Assembly (NCBI RefSeq): GCF_003418935.1
Contig: NZ_QVMT01000012.1
Span: forward strand, 62,001-126,000
Reading direction: 5' to 3'
DNA length: 64,000 nt
Origin: Emticicia sp. C21
GTDB lineage: Bacteria; Bacteroidota; Bacteroidia; Cytophagales; Spirosomataceae
Part shown: positions 8,232 through 16,500 of the stretch, piece by piece
How the letters are laid out: the number at the start of each line of letters is the position of its first letter
Numbering within the stretch: position 1 is the stretch's first letter
Notes under the pieces: generated by a model
What the model saw: only the letters and a program-made list of their open reading frames with translations
What the model was told of the DNA's origin: nothing
Databases searched by the model: none
Program-made: the position numbers and the translations under genes

Positions 8232-10451
8232 TTATTGGATATTTTTCCAGAATGCCTTTTCTAATTTTTTTTCTCCTACATAAGACTTATTCAGTACCCC
8301 CTTTGGTTGATTAGTACCTGTTAACTGATAAAGTTTGGTTTTTAAATCTGTCTTTTCATCAGCTGATAAGTCTTTATCATTAATTAATTTTTGTAACAAA
8401 CTCAATACTGACCAGTTCGACAATTTACTATTCATAATTTTGGTGCTTAAGTAACTACCTAATACCAGAACTTTTTGCTTTTGCTGGCCGCTTAGTTTTT
8501 GGGCTTCTACTTTAGTATCTACTATACCGAGTACTTCTGCCACTAAATTTTCTATTTGTTGTTGAGAGAAATTTTTTTCGTAGCTGAAAGCTTCATTGAA
8601 TTTCTTCAATTCCCCAGTCAGGCGTTTTTCTTTTTCCTTGATTGGAGGTGGGTCAAAGCTGGTTTTCTTTACAAAAGTCCGGGCTTTTTGTTGAGCTGAT
8701 TTCAAAAACTCCAAAGCTTTTTTCTCAAAAGGCAAAGCCTTTTCAGGCTCGTATAAACGCAAATGCAATTCAGATTGCCACATTTGCTCCAAAGCCATTT
8801 TTAACAAACTACGGGTAGATTGTTCATAGAATGTATTGGCTTCACCATCATCATGATTATGCACATAATCTTTCAGAATAGCTGCCAAAGGGTCTTCATT
8901 CTCCTGATTTCCTTTTGCTCCTCCGCCGTGGTTATGGGCATCATTATGTGGTTTTTCTCCATCCTCATGGTCGTGTTCTCCTTCATCATGGGCGTGAGAG
9001 AAACCTTTCAATAAATCAGCTGTTTCATTACTTGTTCCCTCAGGAAGTGCACTACCGCCACCAATAGAGTTTTCAAATTCTTCGCCTAAATATTGGCCAT
9101 AGCGCAAGCGGAGAGCCTTCTGGTCAAACCCTATTTCGTTAGATGTGCTATTAAAATCTTTCTGATTGATTTTATTTCGCTTGGCAATCAATTTTTCGGT
9201 ATCTATAATAATCTGCCGTTGGCTTCTGAAATATTCGGGCAGAATATTCATGGCCATTGTTGCCATTTCGGCTTCTTCGGTCTTAGAAGTGTCTTTATAG
9301 ACAATAAAATAGGTGTCAGATTTAGTATAGTTTGGTTCAGGTCGTTTATTATCAAAGGCTGCCCAGTAATAATACAATTCATCACCTGGTGCAAAATTTA
9401 ACGCTTTTAGATCAATGCTTTTACTGATATTAGCCTCTTTAAAATTGGCCTGGTTGATGGGTAATTTTATTTCTCTGAACTTCACGTTTTCACCAGAACC
9501 TCTGGCAACCGTAGCTACAATAAATGCCTGTGTTACTAAAAAATCATCAGACATTCTGGCTGAAATCTGTACAGTTTTGGGGTCTTTCAGGTAATGAAAT
9601 TTGTAGAGTTCTTTAGAAGCCGGGTCTATTTTAGGTGCTAAATCAGGAATAGCTTCCAGTCTATAATAATCTGATTGATAGATTAAAGAATCTTTCCAAT
9701 AGGCTTTAAAAGCATATAGACCCGAGCCCTGGAGAACATCCGTATATTCAAATACCTCACCAACGTTTTTGAAAGCTAACTCTTCGCCTCGGTTATTGCT
9801 TAATTTAACAGTTAAAGCTTGTGAATGGCTAAATTCTAATTGCCATTTTAAAGTGGAACCACTAATAGCAGAAGAATTTAAATCCGTAGTTGATTTAATC
9901 GGGAGTTTAGTATAAGCAGGAGAGGTTATAGTTAATTGAGCTTTATTGAAAACCGGAGGTGCAGCCATTTTTTCTGCTGGCTGATTAATCTTGGGAGTAT
10001 TGCTAGTCGTTGAGATCGATTGTTTTTGCTGCAAAAATGGGTAACCATAATAAATACCTATAGACATCAGAAGCGATACTATTGGTATCCATATCTTAGA
10101 GTTAATGGCGGTTGGAATTTTCTGATTGCTAAGCTTGTCTGCTAACCTTTCTAACTGTAATTGCTCGGCAATATTAGGTTGAGACACATTCAATAATTGA
10201 AGGCTATATTCTGCATCATCAATATTCTGATGAATGAAATGCACGGCATCGCTTTGTTTATCCTGAAAAAGTCGGGTGAAGTAAGCACTAATAGCAAAAG
10301 CACTCACACCACCTATCAATGGTAAAACAAAGGATTGGCTGAACACCAAAAGCAAGAAAAATAAGGAAAGAGCTATCAGGGCACACGTCAATAAAGCAGT
10401 GGCATATAACTGGTAGCGAACTCCTGATATGATATGTTTAACGTGATTCAT
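8232..10451 (-). CDS. DUF4175-like membrane protein with a His-rich insertion
   Basis: 739 residues. Two N-terminal transmembrane helices (about 15-60) and another near 125-140 (IWIPIVSLLMSIGIYYG) are followed by beta-rich domains and a long helical C-terminal half, the architecture of the large DUF4175-type partner of MoxR/DUF58/BatA proteins. Residues about 484-508 (HAHDEGEHDHEDGEKPH, then HNH) and about 537-543 (HNHDDGE) form a His/Asp/Glu-rich loop uncommon in such proteins. The start ATG overlaps the upstream gene's stop by four bases, indicating translational coupling. The function is not established; a scaffold of the operon's membrane complex is plausible. Confidence 0.6.
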   Translation of the reverse strand: MNHVKHIISGVRYQLYATALLTCALIALSLFFLLLVFSQSFVLPLIGGVSAFAISAYFTRLFQDKQSDAVHFIHQNIDDAEYSLQLLNVSQPNIAEQLQLERLADKLSNQKIPTAINSKIWIPIVSLLMSIGIYYGYPFLQQKQSISTTSNTPKINQPAEKMAAPPVFNKAQLTITSPAYTKLPIKSTTDLNSSAISGSTLKWQLEFSHSQALTVKLSNNRGEELAFKNVGEVFEYTDVLQGSGLYAFKAYWKDSLIYQSDYYRLEAIPDLAPKIDPASKELYKFHYLKDPKTVQISARMSDDFLVTQAFIVATVARGSGENVKFREIKLPINQANFKEANISKSIDLKALNFAPGDELYYYWAAFDNKRPEPNYTKSDTYFIVYKDTSKTEEAEMATMAMNILPEYFRSQRQIIIDTEKLIAKRNKINQKDFNSTSNEIGFDQKALRLRYGQYLGEEFENSIGGGSALPEGTSNETADLLKGFSHAHDEGEHDHEDGEKPHNDAHNHGGGAKGNQENEDPLAAILKDYVHNHDDGEANTFYEQSTRSLLKMALEQMWQSELHLRLYEPEKALPFEKKALEFLKSAQQKARTFVKKTSFDPPPIKEKEKRLTGELKKFNEAFSYEKNFSQQQIENLVAEVLGIVDTKVEAQKLSGQQKQKVLVLGSYLSTKIMNSKLSNWSVLSLLQKLINDKDLSADEKTDLKTKLYQLTGTNQPKGVLNKSYVGEKKLEKAFWKNIQ

Positions 10452-11674
10452 GCGTTTTTACGAATGGCTATAGTACGTTCGATACCTAAAATAATGATGA
10501 ATGCGAAGAGTATGAGCTTTGAAAACTCACTCTCTTCCGGTGCCTGGCTATGCCTGGCATACTTAAATAATCCATTCAACTGCTGTTGACTCAAAGCATA
10601 AGAAGCAGGATTTAACTGATAGTGCTTAATCATGACTTCTCCCAACCATTCAGGCAATTCTCCATTAAAAACAAATTCTGACGATTGCGGATTTAAGCTA
10701 AACGGAATTTGTACAATGTTTTTTTGATACGTTAATTGACTACCAGATATCTGATTAGTGTTGGATAAAATATATAAAGTCGATGCTGAAAAGACCATTG
10801 ATTCTGTAGGCACCCTATCGCTGAATAGCCAATCATATTTCTTATTAGCTACCAACTCTGCATCAATACTCAAATCCATCTGATAAACTTCTGCCAAAGC
10901 TTTTAACGAAGCAGTAATAGTTTGTTTCTCTACTTTGTCAGTATTTAATATTAATACATTGATAGAGCTATTCTGAATAGGTTTATCAGCATATTTACTA
11001 TTTTTATCTAATTCGGTATTTGCTATTAACTGATTAGTAGCATTCACAAATAATTTTTGATTATTGTGGGCAATAGCTAAATAAGGCTTAGGCGTTTTAT
11101 TTAAAGAATCAACAATGGTATGCAAACTGAAAGGATTGGGTACGAAAATATTACCCGTTTGTACTAAGCTCTGCTGATTAATAAAGTATAACTCCAGATT
11201 TTCTTTATCTGTGAATGTTGCCATCTTATTCAGGCAAGTCTGGAAAATAATCGGGTTAAAATCTTTATTTGTGGGTAATTGGCTGATATCTTCAATAGGT
11301 ATTGGATTAGCTTGAATCCAGTACAATTTCTCCCCTTTTTTCTGTGCTTCTTCTATCTCAAATTTGAAATTGTTGACAACCAGACTACTGGGTTGGACTA
11401 AATGGATTTTTTTATTAGCACTCTCATTACTTACCCAATTAACAAGCGGTTTGCTCAGAAAAAAACATAGTAAAAGAATAAGTAAGCAACGAAGTAATAG
11501 CAATAAGAGATTGTCTAAGCGAATACCCCTTGACTGTTGCAAGTTCTTTTCGATTAGCCATTGTGTAGCAGCCCATTCTATTACTTTCCCTTTTTTCTGA
11601 TGCCAGAAGTGGAGTACAATTGGTATGGCAATAGCCAGACCTGCCCACAACATCAAAGGATTTAACAATTCCAT
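10448..11674 (-). CDS. BatA-like membrane protein (aerotolerance N-terminal domain)
   Basis: 408 residues. The first 85 residues (PLMLWAGLAIAIPIVLHF, then two helices separated by a basic KKGKVIEWAATQWL loop) match the N-terminal two-helix domain of Bacteroidota BatA/aerotolerance proteins. The rest is a soluble region I cannot place in a named family, with a final transmembrane helix (LILFAFIIILGIERTIAI). A complete von Willebrand A domain with DxSxS is not visible, unlike true BatA. It starts three bases after the DUF58 gene and overlaps the next gene. It is probably part of a membrane complex driven by the MoxR ATPase. Confidence 0.7.
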   Translation of the reverse strand: MELLNPLMLWAGLAIAIPIVLHFWHQKKGKVIEWAATQWLIEKNLQQSRGIRLDNLLLLLLRCLLILLLCFFLSKPLVNWVSNESANKKIHLVQPSSLVVNNFKFEIEEAQKKGEKLYWIQANPIPIEDISQLPTNKDFNPIIFQTCLNKMATFTDKENLELYFINQQSLVQTGNIFVPNPFSLHTIVDSLNKTPKPYLAIAHNNQKLFVNATNQLIANTELDKNSKYADKPIQNSSINVLILNTDKVEKQTITASLKALAEVYQMDLSIDAELVANKKYDWLFSDRVPTESMVFSASTLYILSNTNQISGSQLTYQKNIVQIPFSLNPQSSEFVFNGELPEWLGEVMIKHYQLNPASYALSQQQLNGLFKYARHSQAPEESEFSKLILFAFIIILGIERTIAIRKNA

Positions 11675-11676
11675 AC

Positions 11677-12537
11677 TTACAATTTTCTTTTCTTTAATGA
11701 ATCCGTAATCACCCTTGCAATGGGTTCATTGAGTGTGATTCTGATTAAATTTACATTTGGTATCTGCAGTGCCTCTTCCAGATTATTAAGGTAGGCTTGA
11801 GCTGCCGATTTAAACTCATCTTTAATCGTCTCTGCTTGTAATTCTATTTCTTTTTGTGTTTCTAAGTCTTTAAAACGATAAAAACCCTTCAAATCAAAAT
11901 TTACTTCGTCTTCACCTAAGACCTGAAAAATCACAATGTCCCGTCTTGGATTAGCGATATTCTTAATCAACTTTAGCCATTCGTCATCTGCCTGCAAAAA
12001 ATCAGATGCCAATACAATCAGTTCTTTTTGCTTTTGTTGAAACTCAGGGAATTTAGGATTGCTGTTTTTCCATTGCTCACTTGCTTCAGCTTTTTCCAGT
12101 GAATATAAAATGCGTTGAAATGATTGCTTGCCAAAGGGCACTAATGTCTGCAAATCACCATTTTGTAAGGTATACAAACTCATCTGGTCACTTTGGCGAT
12201 ATCCTAAATAAGCTAAGGATGCCAAAAGGATTTTGCAGTATTGTAGACGACTTATCGCTTTCTCCTGATAATTCATAGAACCTGATAAATCTAAAACAAA
12301 ACGGATATGGAGGTTGCTTTCAGTAGACGATTCCCGAACCAGATGTTTTTGTGTACGGGCATAGAGTTTCCAGTCAATTCTTTTGGGGTCGTCTCCCGGT
12401 TCGTAGTGCCTATATTGCTCAAATTCTGTTCCGATCCCCGAACGCTTGCTGCCATGAATTCCCAGCATGACTTCTTCACTAACCAATCGCCCAGCCAGTT
12501 GCAGATTATTTAATTTAATGAGTTCGGTAGTGAGCAT
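11677..12537 (-). CDS. DUF58 domain protein (MoxR partner)
   Basis: 286 residues. It contains the DUF58 signature: the block GIGTEFEQYRHYEPGDDPKRIDW around residues 35-57, then RFVLDLSGSMNY, a von Willebrand-like MIDAS motif (DxSxS). DUF58 proteins are encoded with MoxR AAA+ ATPases and BatA-type membrane proteins, and are thought to act as the adaptor between them. Here the usual direct moxR-DUF58 linkage is broken by an inserted HUH transposase gene and REP-like repeats. Spacing to the BatA-like gene is three bases. Confidence 0.85.
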   Translation of the reverse strand: MLTTELIKLNNLQLAGRLVSEEVMLGIHGSKRSGIGTEFEQYRHYEPGDDPKRIDWKLYARTQKHLVRESSTESNLHIRFVLDLSGSMNYQEKAISRLQYCKILLASLAYLGYRQSDQMSLYTLQNGDLQTLVPFGKQSFQRILYSLEKAEASEQWKNSNPKFPEFQQKQKELIVLASDFLQADDEWLKLIKNIANPRRDIVIFQVLGEDEVNFDLKGFYRFKDLETQKEIELQAETIKDEFKSAAQAYLNNLEEALQIPNVNLIRITLNEPIARVITDSLKKRKL

Positions 12538-12554
12538 TAATGAGTTTTTATTAC

Positions 12555-13016
12555 TTAAACCAGTTCTTTAAAAATGTACTTTTCATCATATTCCACCTCA
12601 AATTTTTCTAGAAAACACAGGTATTCTTCTCTGAAAGTCCTATTCCGATGATGTTCTTCCTGGTTTTCAATATATTTGATTACGTCTTTTATTTGAGATT
12701 TCCCATAAGAAAAAACGCCATATCCTTCTTGCCATTCAAATTTTCCTCTTACTAATTTCCTCTTGTTAATCCATGTTGATGAATTGCCTTTTATGTCTTG
12801 TAATAAATCAGCAATTGATTGTGTCGGATGCATTCCTATCAAAATATGTAAGTGGTCAGGCATTCCGTTGATAATGATTAATTTGTGCTTTCGTTCCTGT
12901 ACTATTCCTGTGATGTATTTATAAAGCTCATCTTTCCAAGAGATTTGAATAAGCCCATCCCGATATTTTACGGCAAATATTATATGCAAATGAATTTGAG
13001 TATAAGTATTTGCCAT
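12555..13016 (-). CDS. IS200-like HUH transposase, probable REP-associated tyrosine transposase (RAYT)
   Basis: 153 residues of the Y1 transposase fold: N-terminal strand ending FAVKYR, HUH motif in MPDHLHILIG (His55, His57), EWQEGYGVFSYGKSQ, and helix KYIENQ holding the likely nucleophile Tyr114 with Gln118 four residues on. The length equals a single-domain TnpA. There is no accessory TnpB. On the promoter side lie five REP-like palindromes; no such element lies downstream. A matching palindrome cluster stands alone 5 kb away. That arrangement, a solitary gene next to dispersed REPs, points to a RAYT rather than an active IS200. The gene sits between MoxR and DUF58 genes, same strand. Confidence 0.8.
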   Translation of the reverse strand: MANTYTQIHLHIIFAVKYRDGLIQISWKDELYKYITGIVQERKHKLIIINGMPDHLHILIGMHPTQSIADLLQDIKGNSSTWINKRKLVRGKFEWQEGYGVFSYGKSQIKDVIKYIENQEEHHRNRTFREEYLCFLEKFEVEYDEKYIFKELV

Positions 13017-13051
13017 AATATAAATATGAGTAAGTTTTAACTTTTGATTTT

Positions 13052-13272
13052 AGTCCCGTAGGGACGATATATCGGTAGAAAATATTGTACTTCTCAAGAT
13101 TTCAAGTCCCGTAGGGACGGTATATTAAACTAATTGTCGAATTATTAATATATCATCCCTACGGGATACCCAATCGCACTCATTATCTTTTCCTACCGAT
13201 ATATCGTCCCTACGGGACTTAGAACCTTTAAGTGCTGGTTTCTTTCTACCGATATATTATCCCTACGGGATA
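13052..13272. repeat. REP-like palindrome cluster beside the RAYT gene (five units)
   Basis: The core word is TCCCGTAGGGAC, itself a short palindrome, extended by GATATATCGGTAGAAA. Units: forward at 13052-13081 and 13105-13127, inverted at 13148-13168, 13192-13220 and 13243-13272. The outer pair (13052-13081 with 13192-13220) share the GGTAGAAA-type end and the inner pair end in TATTAA-type sequence, so the first four form nested hairpins. The fifth unit is an additional outer-type copy. The cluster fills the space between moxR and the transposase gene. Confidence 0.85.
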
Positions 13273-13297
13273 TTTTGCCCATTTATTATAAATCTCC

Positions 13298-14278
13298 TTA
13301 CTTGCTCTTCAACAATTCCCCAATCACATCATCCGTGGTAATATTCTCAGCCTCAGCACGGAAATTCAATGCTATTCTATGGCGTAATACCGGATAAGCT
13401 AAAGTCTCAATATCTTCCGGAATTACCGAAAAACGTTCGTTCAATACAGCTCTTGCTTTTGAGCAGAGAATCAAAGCTTGCCCGGCGCGTGGCCCTGCAC
13501 CCCAATTGCACCATTGTTTTACGAAGGCAGAGTTACTATTAGCCGGACGGGTATTTCTTACCAAAGAATTCACTCTAGAAATTAACTCGTCGCTGATATG
13601 AACTTGTCGGGTTAATTTCTGTAGGTCAATAATTTCTTTGTCGGTCAATACTGTCTGCAAGGTTTGTTTGCTAATACCTGTAGTACTCTTCAGAACATTT
13701 AATTCTTCTTGCTCTGACGGATAGCCTAATTTGATATATAATAAGAAACGGTCTAATTGGGCTTCGGGTAATGGATACGTACCTGCTTGCTCAATAGGAT
13801 TTTGCGTAGCAATAATCAGAAAGGGTAGGGGTAAATCATAATTCGTACCTGCATAAGTAACTTTATACTCCTGCATGGCCTCTAATAAAGCTGCTTGTGT
13901 TTTAGGAGGCGTACGGTTAATCTCATCAGCCAGAACTATATTGGCAAAGATTGGCCCCTGGTTAAACTTGAAAAACTTCTTGCCTGTTTCATGGTCTTCT
14001 TCCAGAATCTCGGTGCCTATAATATCGCCGGGCATTAAATCGGGTGTAAACTGCACACGTTTAAATTTCATCTCAAGGGCTTCTGACATGGTTTTTACCA
14101 TTAATGTTTTAGCCAGTCCGGGTACACCTTCCAGCAAACAATGTCCACCTGCCAACAGACTGATTAATATCTCATTGATAGCCTCCTGCTGACCAACAAT
14201 GACCTTACCGATTTCTTTTTTTAAGTGTGGTAATTTAGCTACCAGTAATTTATAGTGGGTTAATGCTTGTGTTTCCAA
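13298..14278 (-). CDS. moxR: MoxR-family AAA+ ATPase
   Basis: 326 residues, complete. Walker A GVPGLAKT (around residue 50), Walker [21 protein letters not shown], sensor region [22 protein letters not shown] and C-terminal AAA lid with GAGPRAGQ are all present. MoxR ATPases act as chaperones with DUF58 and BatA-type proteins encoded nearby; that set lies downstream on the same strand, though an IS200-like gene and repeats intervene. It follows the DUF4159 gene by three bases. The whole gene appears intact. Confidence 0.92.
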   Translation of the reverse strand: METQALTHYKLLVAKLPHLKKEIGKVIVGQQEAINEILISLLAGGHCLLEGVPGLAKTLMVKTMSEALEMKFKRVQFTPDLMPGDIIGTEILEEDHETGKKFFKFNQGPIFANIVLADEINRTPPKTQAALLEAMQEYKVTYAGTNYDLPLPFLIIATQNPIEQAGTYPLPEAQLDRFLLYIKLGYPSEQEELNVLKSTTGISKQTLQTVLTDKEIIDLQKLTRQVHISDELISRVNSLVRNTRPANSNSAFVKQWCNWGAGPRAGQALILCSKARAVLNERFSVIPEDIETLAYPVLRHRIALNFRAEAENITTDDVIGELLKSK

Positions 14279-14281
14279 TGT

Positions 14282-14920
14282 TTAAACTGTTAATGCGTAT
14301 GTAATGATGTTTACACCAAATTTAGTATTGTCTTCGGCTAACCACCGTTTATTTCTGAAGTCATAATCCCATTCGCAACCATAATCTTTATTACTGTATA
14401 ATACACCGATTCTTCCGTTAATCTGAATGGCTTTCAGATAATCATGTACAAGGTCATCACCCCAGCCATTTAGCTCGAAACTGGTAGTAGGAGGTCCATC
14501 AAAATGAAAAAACGAATGGTAAAGAGGATGTGTATTGGGTATTTTTTGCAGTGCTTTGGCGCCAAAAGTACGAGCCATTTCCTGCTCAAAAGATTTGGCA
14601 AAGAGTCCGTCAACGTCATGATTACAATCATCAACAAAGACAAAGCCGCCGTTTTCTACGTACTTCTTGAAATGGTCTCTTTCCTGACTTGAAAATTCGA
14701 CTAGTTTATGACCACTCAGGTAACAGAAAGGACTTTTGAATATTTCGTTGCTACTCAATAATACTACCTTTTCTTTTTCGTCGATTGGTATAGTAGTATA
14801 TTCCACCAGCGAATTCAGGATATTAACGGGCATGCGTTGGTCAGTATCCCAATCCCCCGAAGTGTATTGAATCCGAGTGAAAACGAATGGTTTCAAGTTT
14901 GATGAAGTATTATTAATCAA
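14282..14920 (-). CDS. DUF4159 domain protein, first gene of the MoxR operon
   Basis: About 212 residues from TTG at 14920. The open frame runs back to 14971, but that part is the arm of an inverted repeat (TTCCATTCTCC), so I prefer a start close to the domain. The DUF4159 domain opens FVFTRIQYTSGDWDTDQRM and includes SSNEIFKSPFCYLSGH, VENGGFVFVDDCNHD and HPLYHSFFHFDGPP, a flavodoxin-like fold often found with MoxR/DUF58/BatA genes. No signal peptide is visible, unlike many DUF4159 proteins. It is three bases upstream of moxR. The start is the least certain point. Confidence 0.7.
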   Translation of the reverse strand: MINNTSSNLKPFVFTRIQYTSGDWDTDQRMPVNILNSLVEYTTIPIDEKEKVVLLSSNEIFKSPFCYLSGHKLVEFSSQERDHFKKYVENGGFVFVDDCNHDVDGLFAKSFEQEMARTFGAKALQKIPNTHPLYHSFFHFDGPPTTSFELNGWGDDLVHDYLKAIQINGRIGVLYSNKDYGCEWDYDFRNKRWLAEDNTKFGVNIITYALTV

Positions 14921-14950
14921 TTTTCTTTGGTGTTTTGGAGAATTGGGTTT

Positions 14951-15023
14951 GGAGAAAGGAGAATGGAACAAAAAGAAGGTAATAATTTCTTCTCCATCAT
15001 GCTTGTTCCATTCTCCTTTCTCC
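14951..15023. repeat. Palindrome of the GGAGAATGGAA family, copy 1
   Basis: A perfect 21-base inverted repeat: left arm 14951-14971 (begins GGAGAAAGGAGAATGG), right arm 15003-15023, loop 31 bases. It lies between the TldE-like gene and the DUF4159 gene and overlaps the 5' end of the longest DUF4159 reading frame. Related sequence occurs at 16393-16490 and 50270-50371. Confidence 0.85.
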
Positions 15024-15036
15024 TTTCTCCGACTAA

Positions 15037-16374
15037 TTAAACCGCATCCGAAAGTGAAGAGAAGGTGAATTCTCTGATTTTCATTGGCGGAACTATATAA
15101 TTCTGATTCGATTCTGTACTTACTACACGCTCTGGTTTACCTAGTGTTTCAAGGTTATTGAGCATGATAATCGGACTCTCATTAAAACGGAAATTCTTGA
15201 TTGGGTGTTTGATTTTACCGTCTTCAATATAGAAAGTCCCGTCACGTGTAAGACCTGTTTGTAATAATGTCTGAGGGTCAACCGAGCGGATATACCATAA
15301 TTTAGTAACCAAAATGCCTCTTTTGGTACTTTTAATCATATCCTCAAGTGTAGCAGTACCGCCTTCCATAATCATGTTATTTGGGAAAGGTACAGGTTTT
15401 ACACCCTTTTCTTTAGCCCAGAATCTTGAATAGGCTAAGTTTTTAACAACACCTTTTTCAACCCAGAATAATTTCTTTTGCGCTTGTCCATCACCTGACC
15501 ATGCCGCAGCAGGTAATTCAGGATGTTGAGGATCTGAGTAGAAAGTTACGCGCTCATCTACTATTTTTTCCCCTAATTTGGTTTTTCCACCCGGTTTACT
15601 CATCGACGAACGTCCTTCGTCAGCGCTACGGGCATCCATGTCAAAATAAAGGTTCTCCAACAATACTACTCCGGCAGTTGGCTCTAGAATTACGGTGTAT
15701 TTACCTGGCTCTAGCGCTTTTGCTCCTACAGAACCCTTTGATTTCTGAATAGCGATCCTGGTGGCAGCGGCTGTATCCAATTTATTAACATCGCTGTACC
15801 CTTTGGCTACATAACCAGAGCCTGTACCATCCTGAGTACGGACAGTCAAAGAGAAATTAACATTTGAGTCCAGATAATAGGCAAATAAACCCTTAGAGTT
15901 CATCATGGCATTAAAGCCTTTGCGATCCTCTAAGAAACCTGCCGCAATCAGATTCTGATCTCTGGTGAGTTTAAGACTTTTTTCTACTGCATCTGCACGC
16001 GTCGCAGGGGTGATATTGGCAGTAGAGTCAAAATAACCACTCGATTTTACATATTGTTGAGGCTCTAAAACACCTACATATTCAGGGTTTTCAGGAGCCA
16101 ATTGTGCTAACTCCTCAGAGCGACGTACTACCTTCTCGATAGACGCATCATCTAATTCGTCTATAGTAGCGACACCTACTTTTTTACCGTAGGCAGATTG
16201 CACTTGTAAGTTTACGTTGGTGAGTGCACCACTGGTAGATACCTCATTACGAGCATATCTTATATTACCACGTGTTTCACCCAGCAGATTTACTTCACAT
16301 TCATCTGCTTTAGAATATTTTAAAACCTTTTGTAACAAGGCTTTAGCTTCTGCTTCGGTTAGTATAACAGCCAT
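15037..16374 (-). CDS. TldE/PmbA-type metalloprotease subunit, pair 1
   Basis: 445 residues of the TldD/PmbA (U62) family. It starts directly with MAVILTEAEAKALLQKVLKY and has no signal peptide. It lacks the HExxxH zinc motif, as is normal for the TldE subunit, and keeps the C-terminal family block RDGTFYIEDGKIKHPIKNF followed by RFNESPIIMLNN. TldE works as a heterodimer with TldD, whose gene precedes it here by about 125 bases. TldD/TldE degrade unfolded peptides and in some systems mature RiPP peptides. A very similar gene is present in pair 2. Its partner has a Tat signal, so this subunit may be co-exported; that is inference. Confidence 0.88.
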   Translation of the reverse strand: MAVILTEAEAKALLQKVLKYSKADECEVNLLGETRGNIRYARNEVSTSGALTNVNLQVQSAYGKKVGVATIDELDDASIEKVVRRSEELAQLAPENPEYVGVLEPQQYVKSSGYFDSTANITPATRADAVEKSLKLTRDQNLIAAGFLEDRKGFNAMMNSKGLFAYYLDSNVNFSLTVRTQDGTGSGYVAKGYSDVNKLDTAAATRIAIQKSKGSVGAKALEPGKYTVILEPTAGVVLLENLYFDMDARSADEGRSSMSKPGGKTKLGEKIVDERVTFYSDPQHPELPAAAWSGDGQAQKKLFWVEKGVVKNLAYSRFWAKEKGVKPVPFPNNMIMEGGTATLEDMIKSTKRGILVTKLWYIRSVDPQTLLQTGLTRDGTFYIEDGKIKHPIKNFRFNESPIIMLNNLETLGKPERVVSTESNQNYIVPPMKIREFTFSSLSDAV

Positions 16375-16392
16375 TGATTTAAGATTTAATGG

Positions 16393-16490
16393 TTAAAGGA
16401 ACATGGAACAAGGAGAAGGGATACAGGAACAAGCATTTTTTATAAATCAAACTGATACTTTTTCCTTACTCCTTTTTCCTTTCTCCGAAA
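16393..16490. repeat. Palindrome of the GGAGAATGGAA family, copy 2 (degenerate)
   Basis: Left part has TTAAAGGAACATGGAACAAG, right part has CTTTTTCCTTACTCC and TTTCCTTTCTCCG. The arms pair imperfectly around an AT-rich centre. It occupies most of the gap between the TldD and TldE genes of pair 1, at an intergenic position like that of the copies at 14951 and 50270. Confidence 0.6.
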
Positions 16491-16500
16491 ATTAAAAGAT

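Noticed and set aside
13052-13272. CRISPR-like repeated array
   Set aside because: Units alternate orientation, spacers are of unequal length, and there are no cas genes. They fit REP palindromes better.
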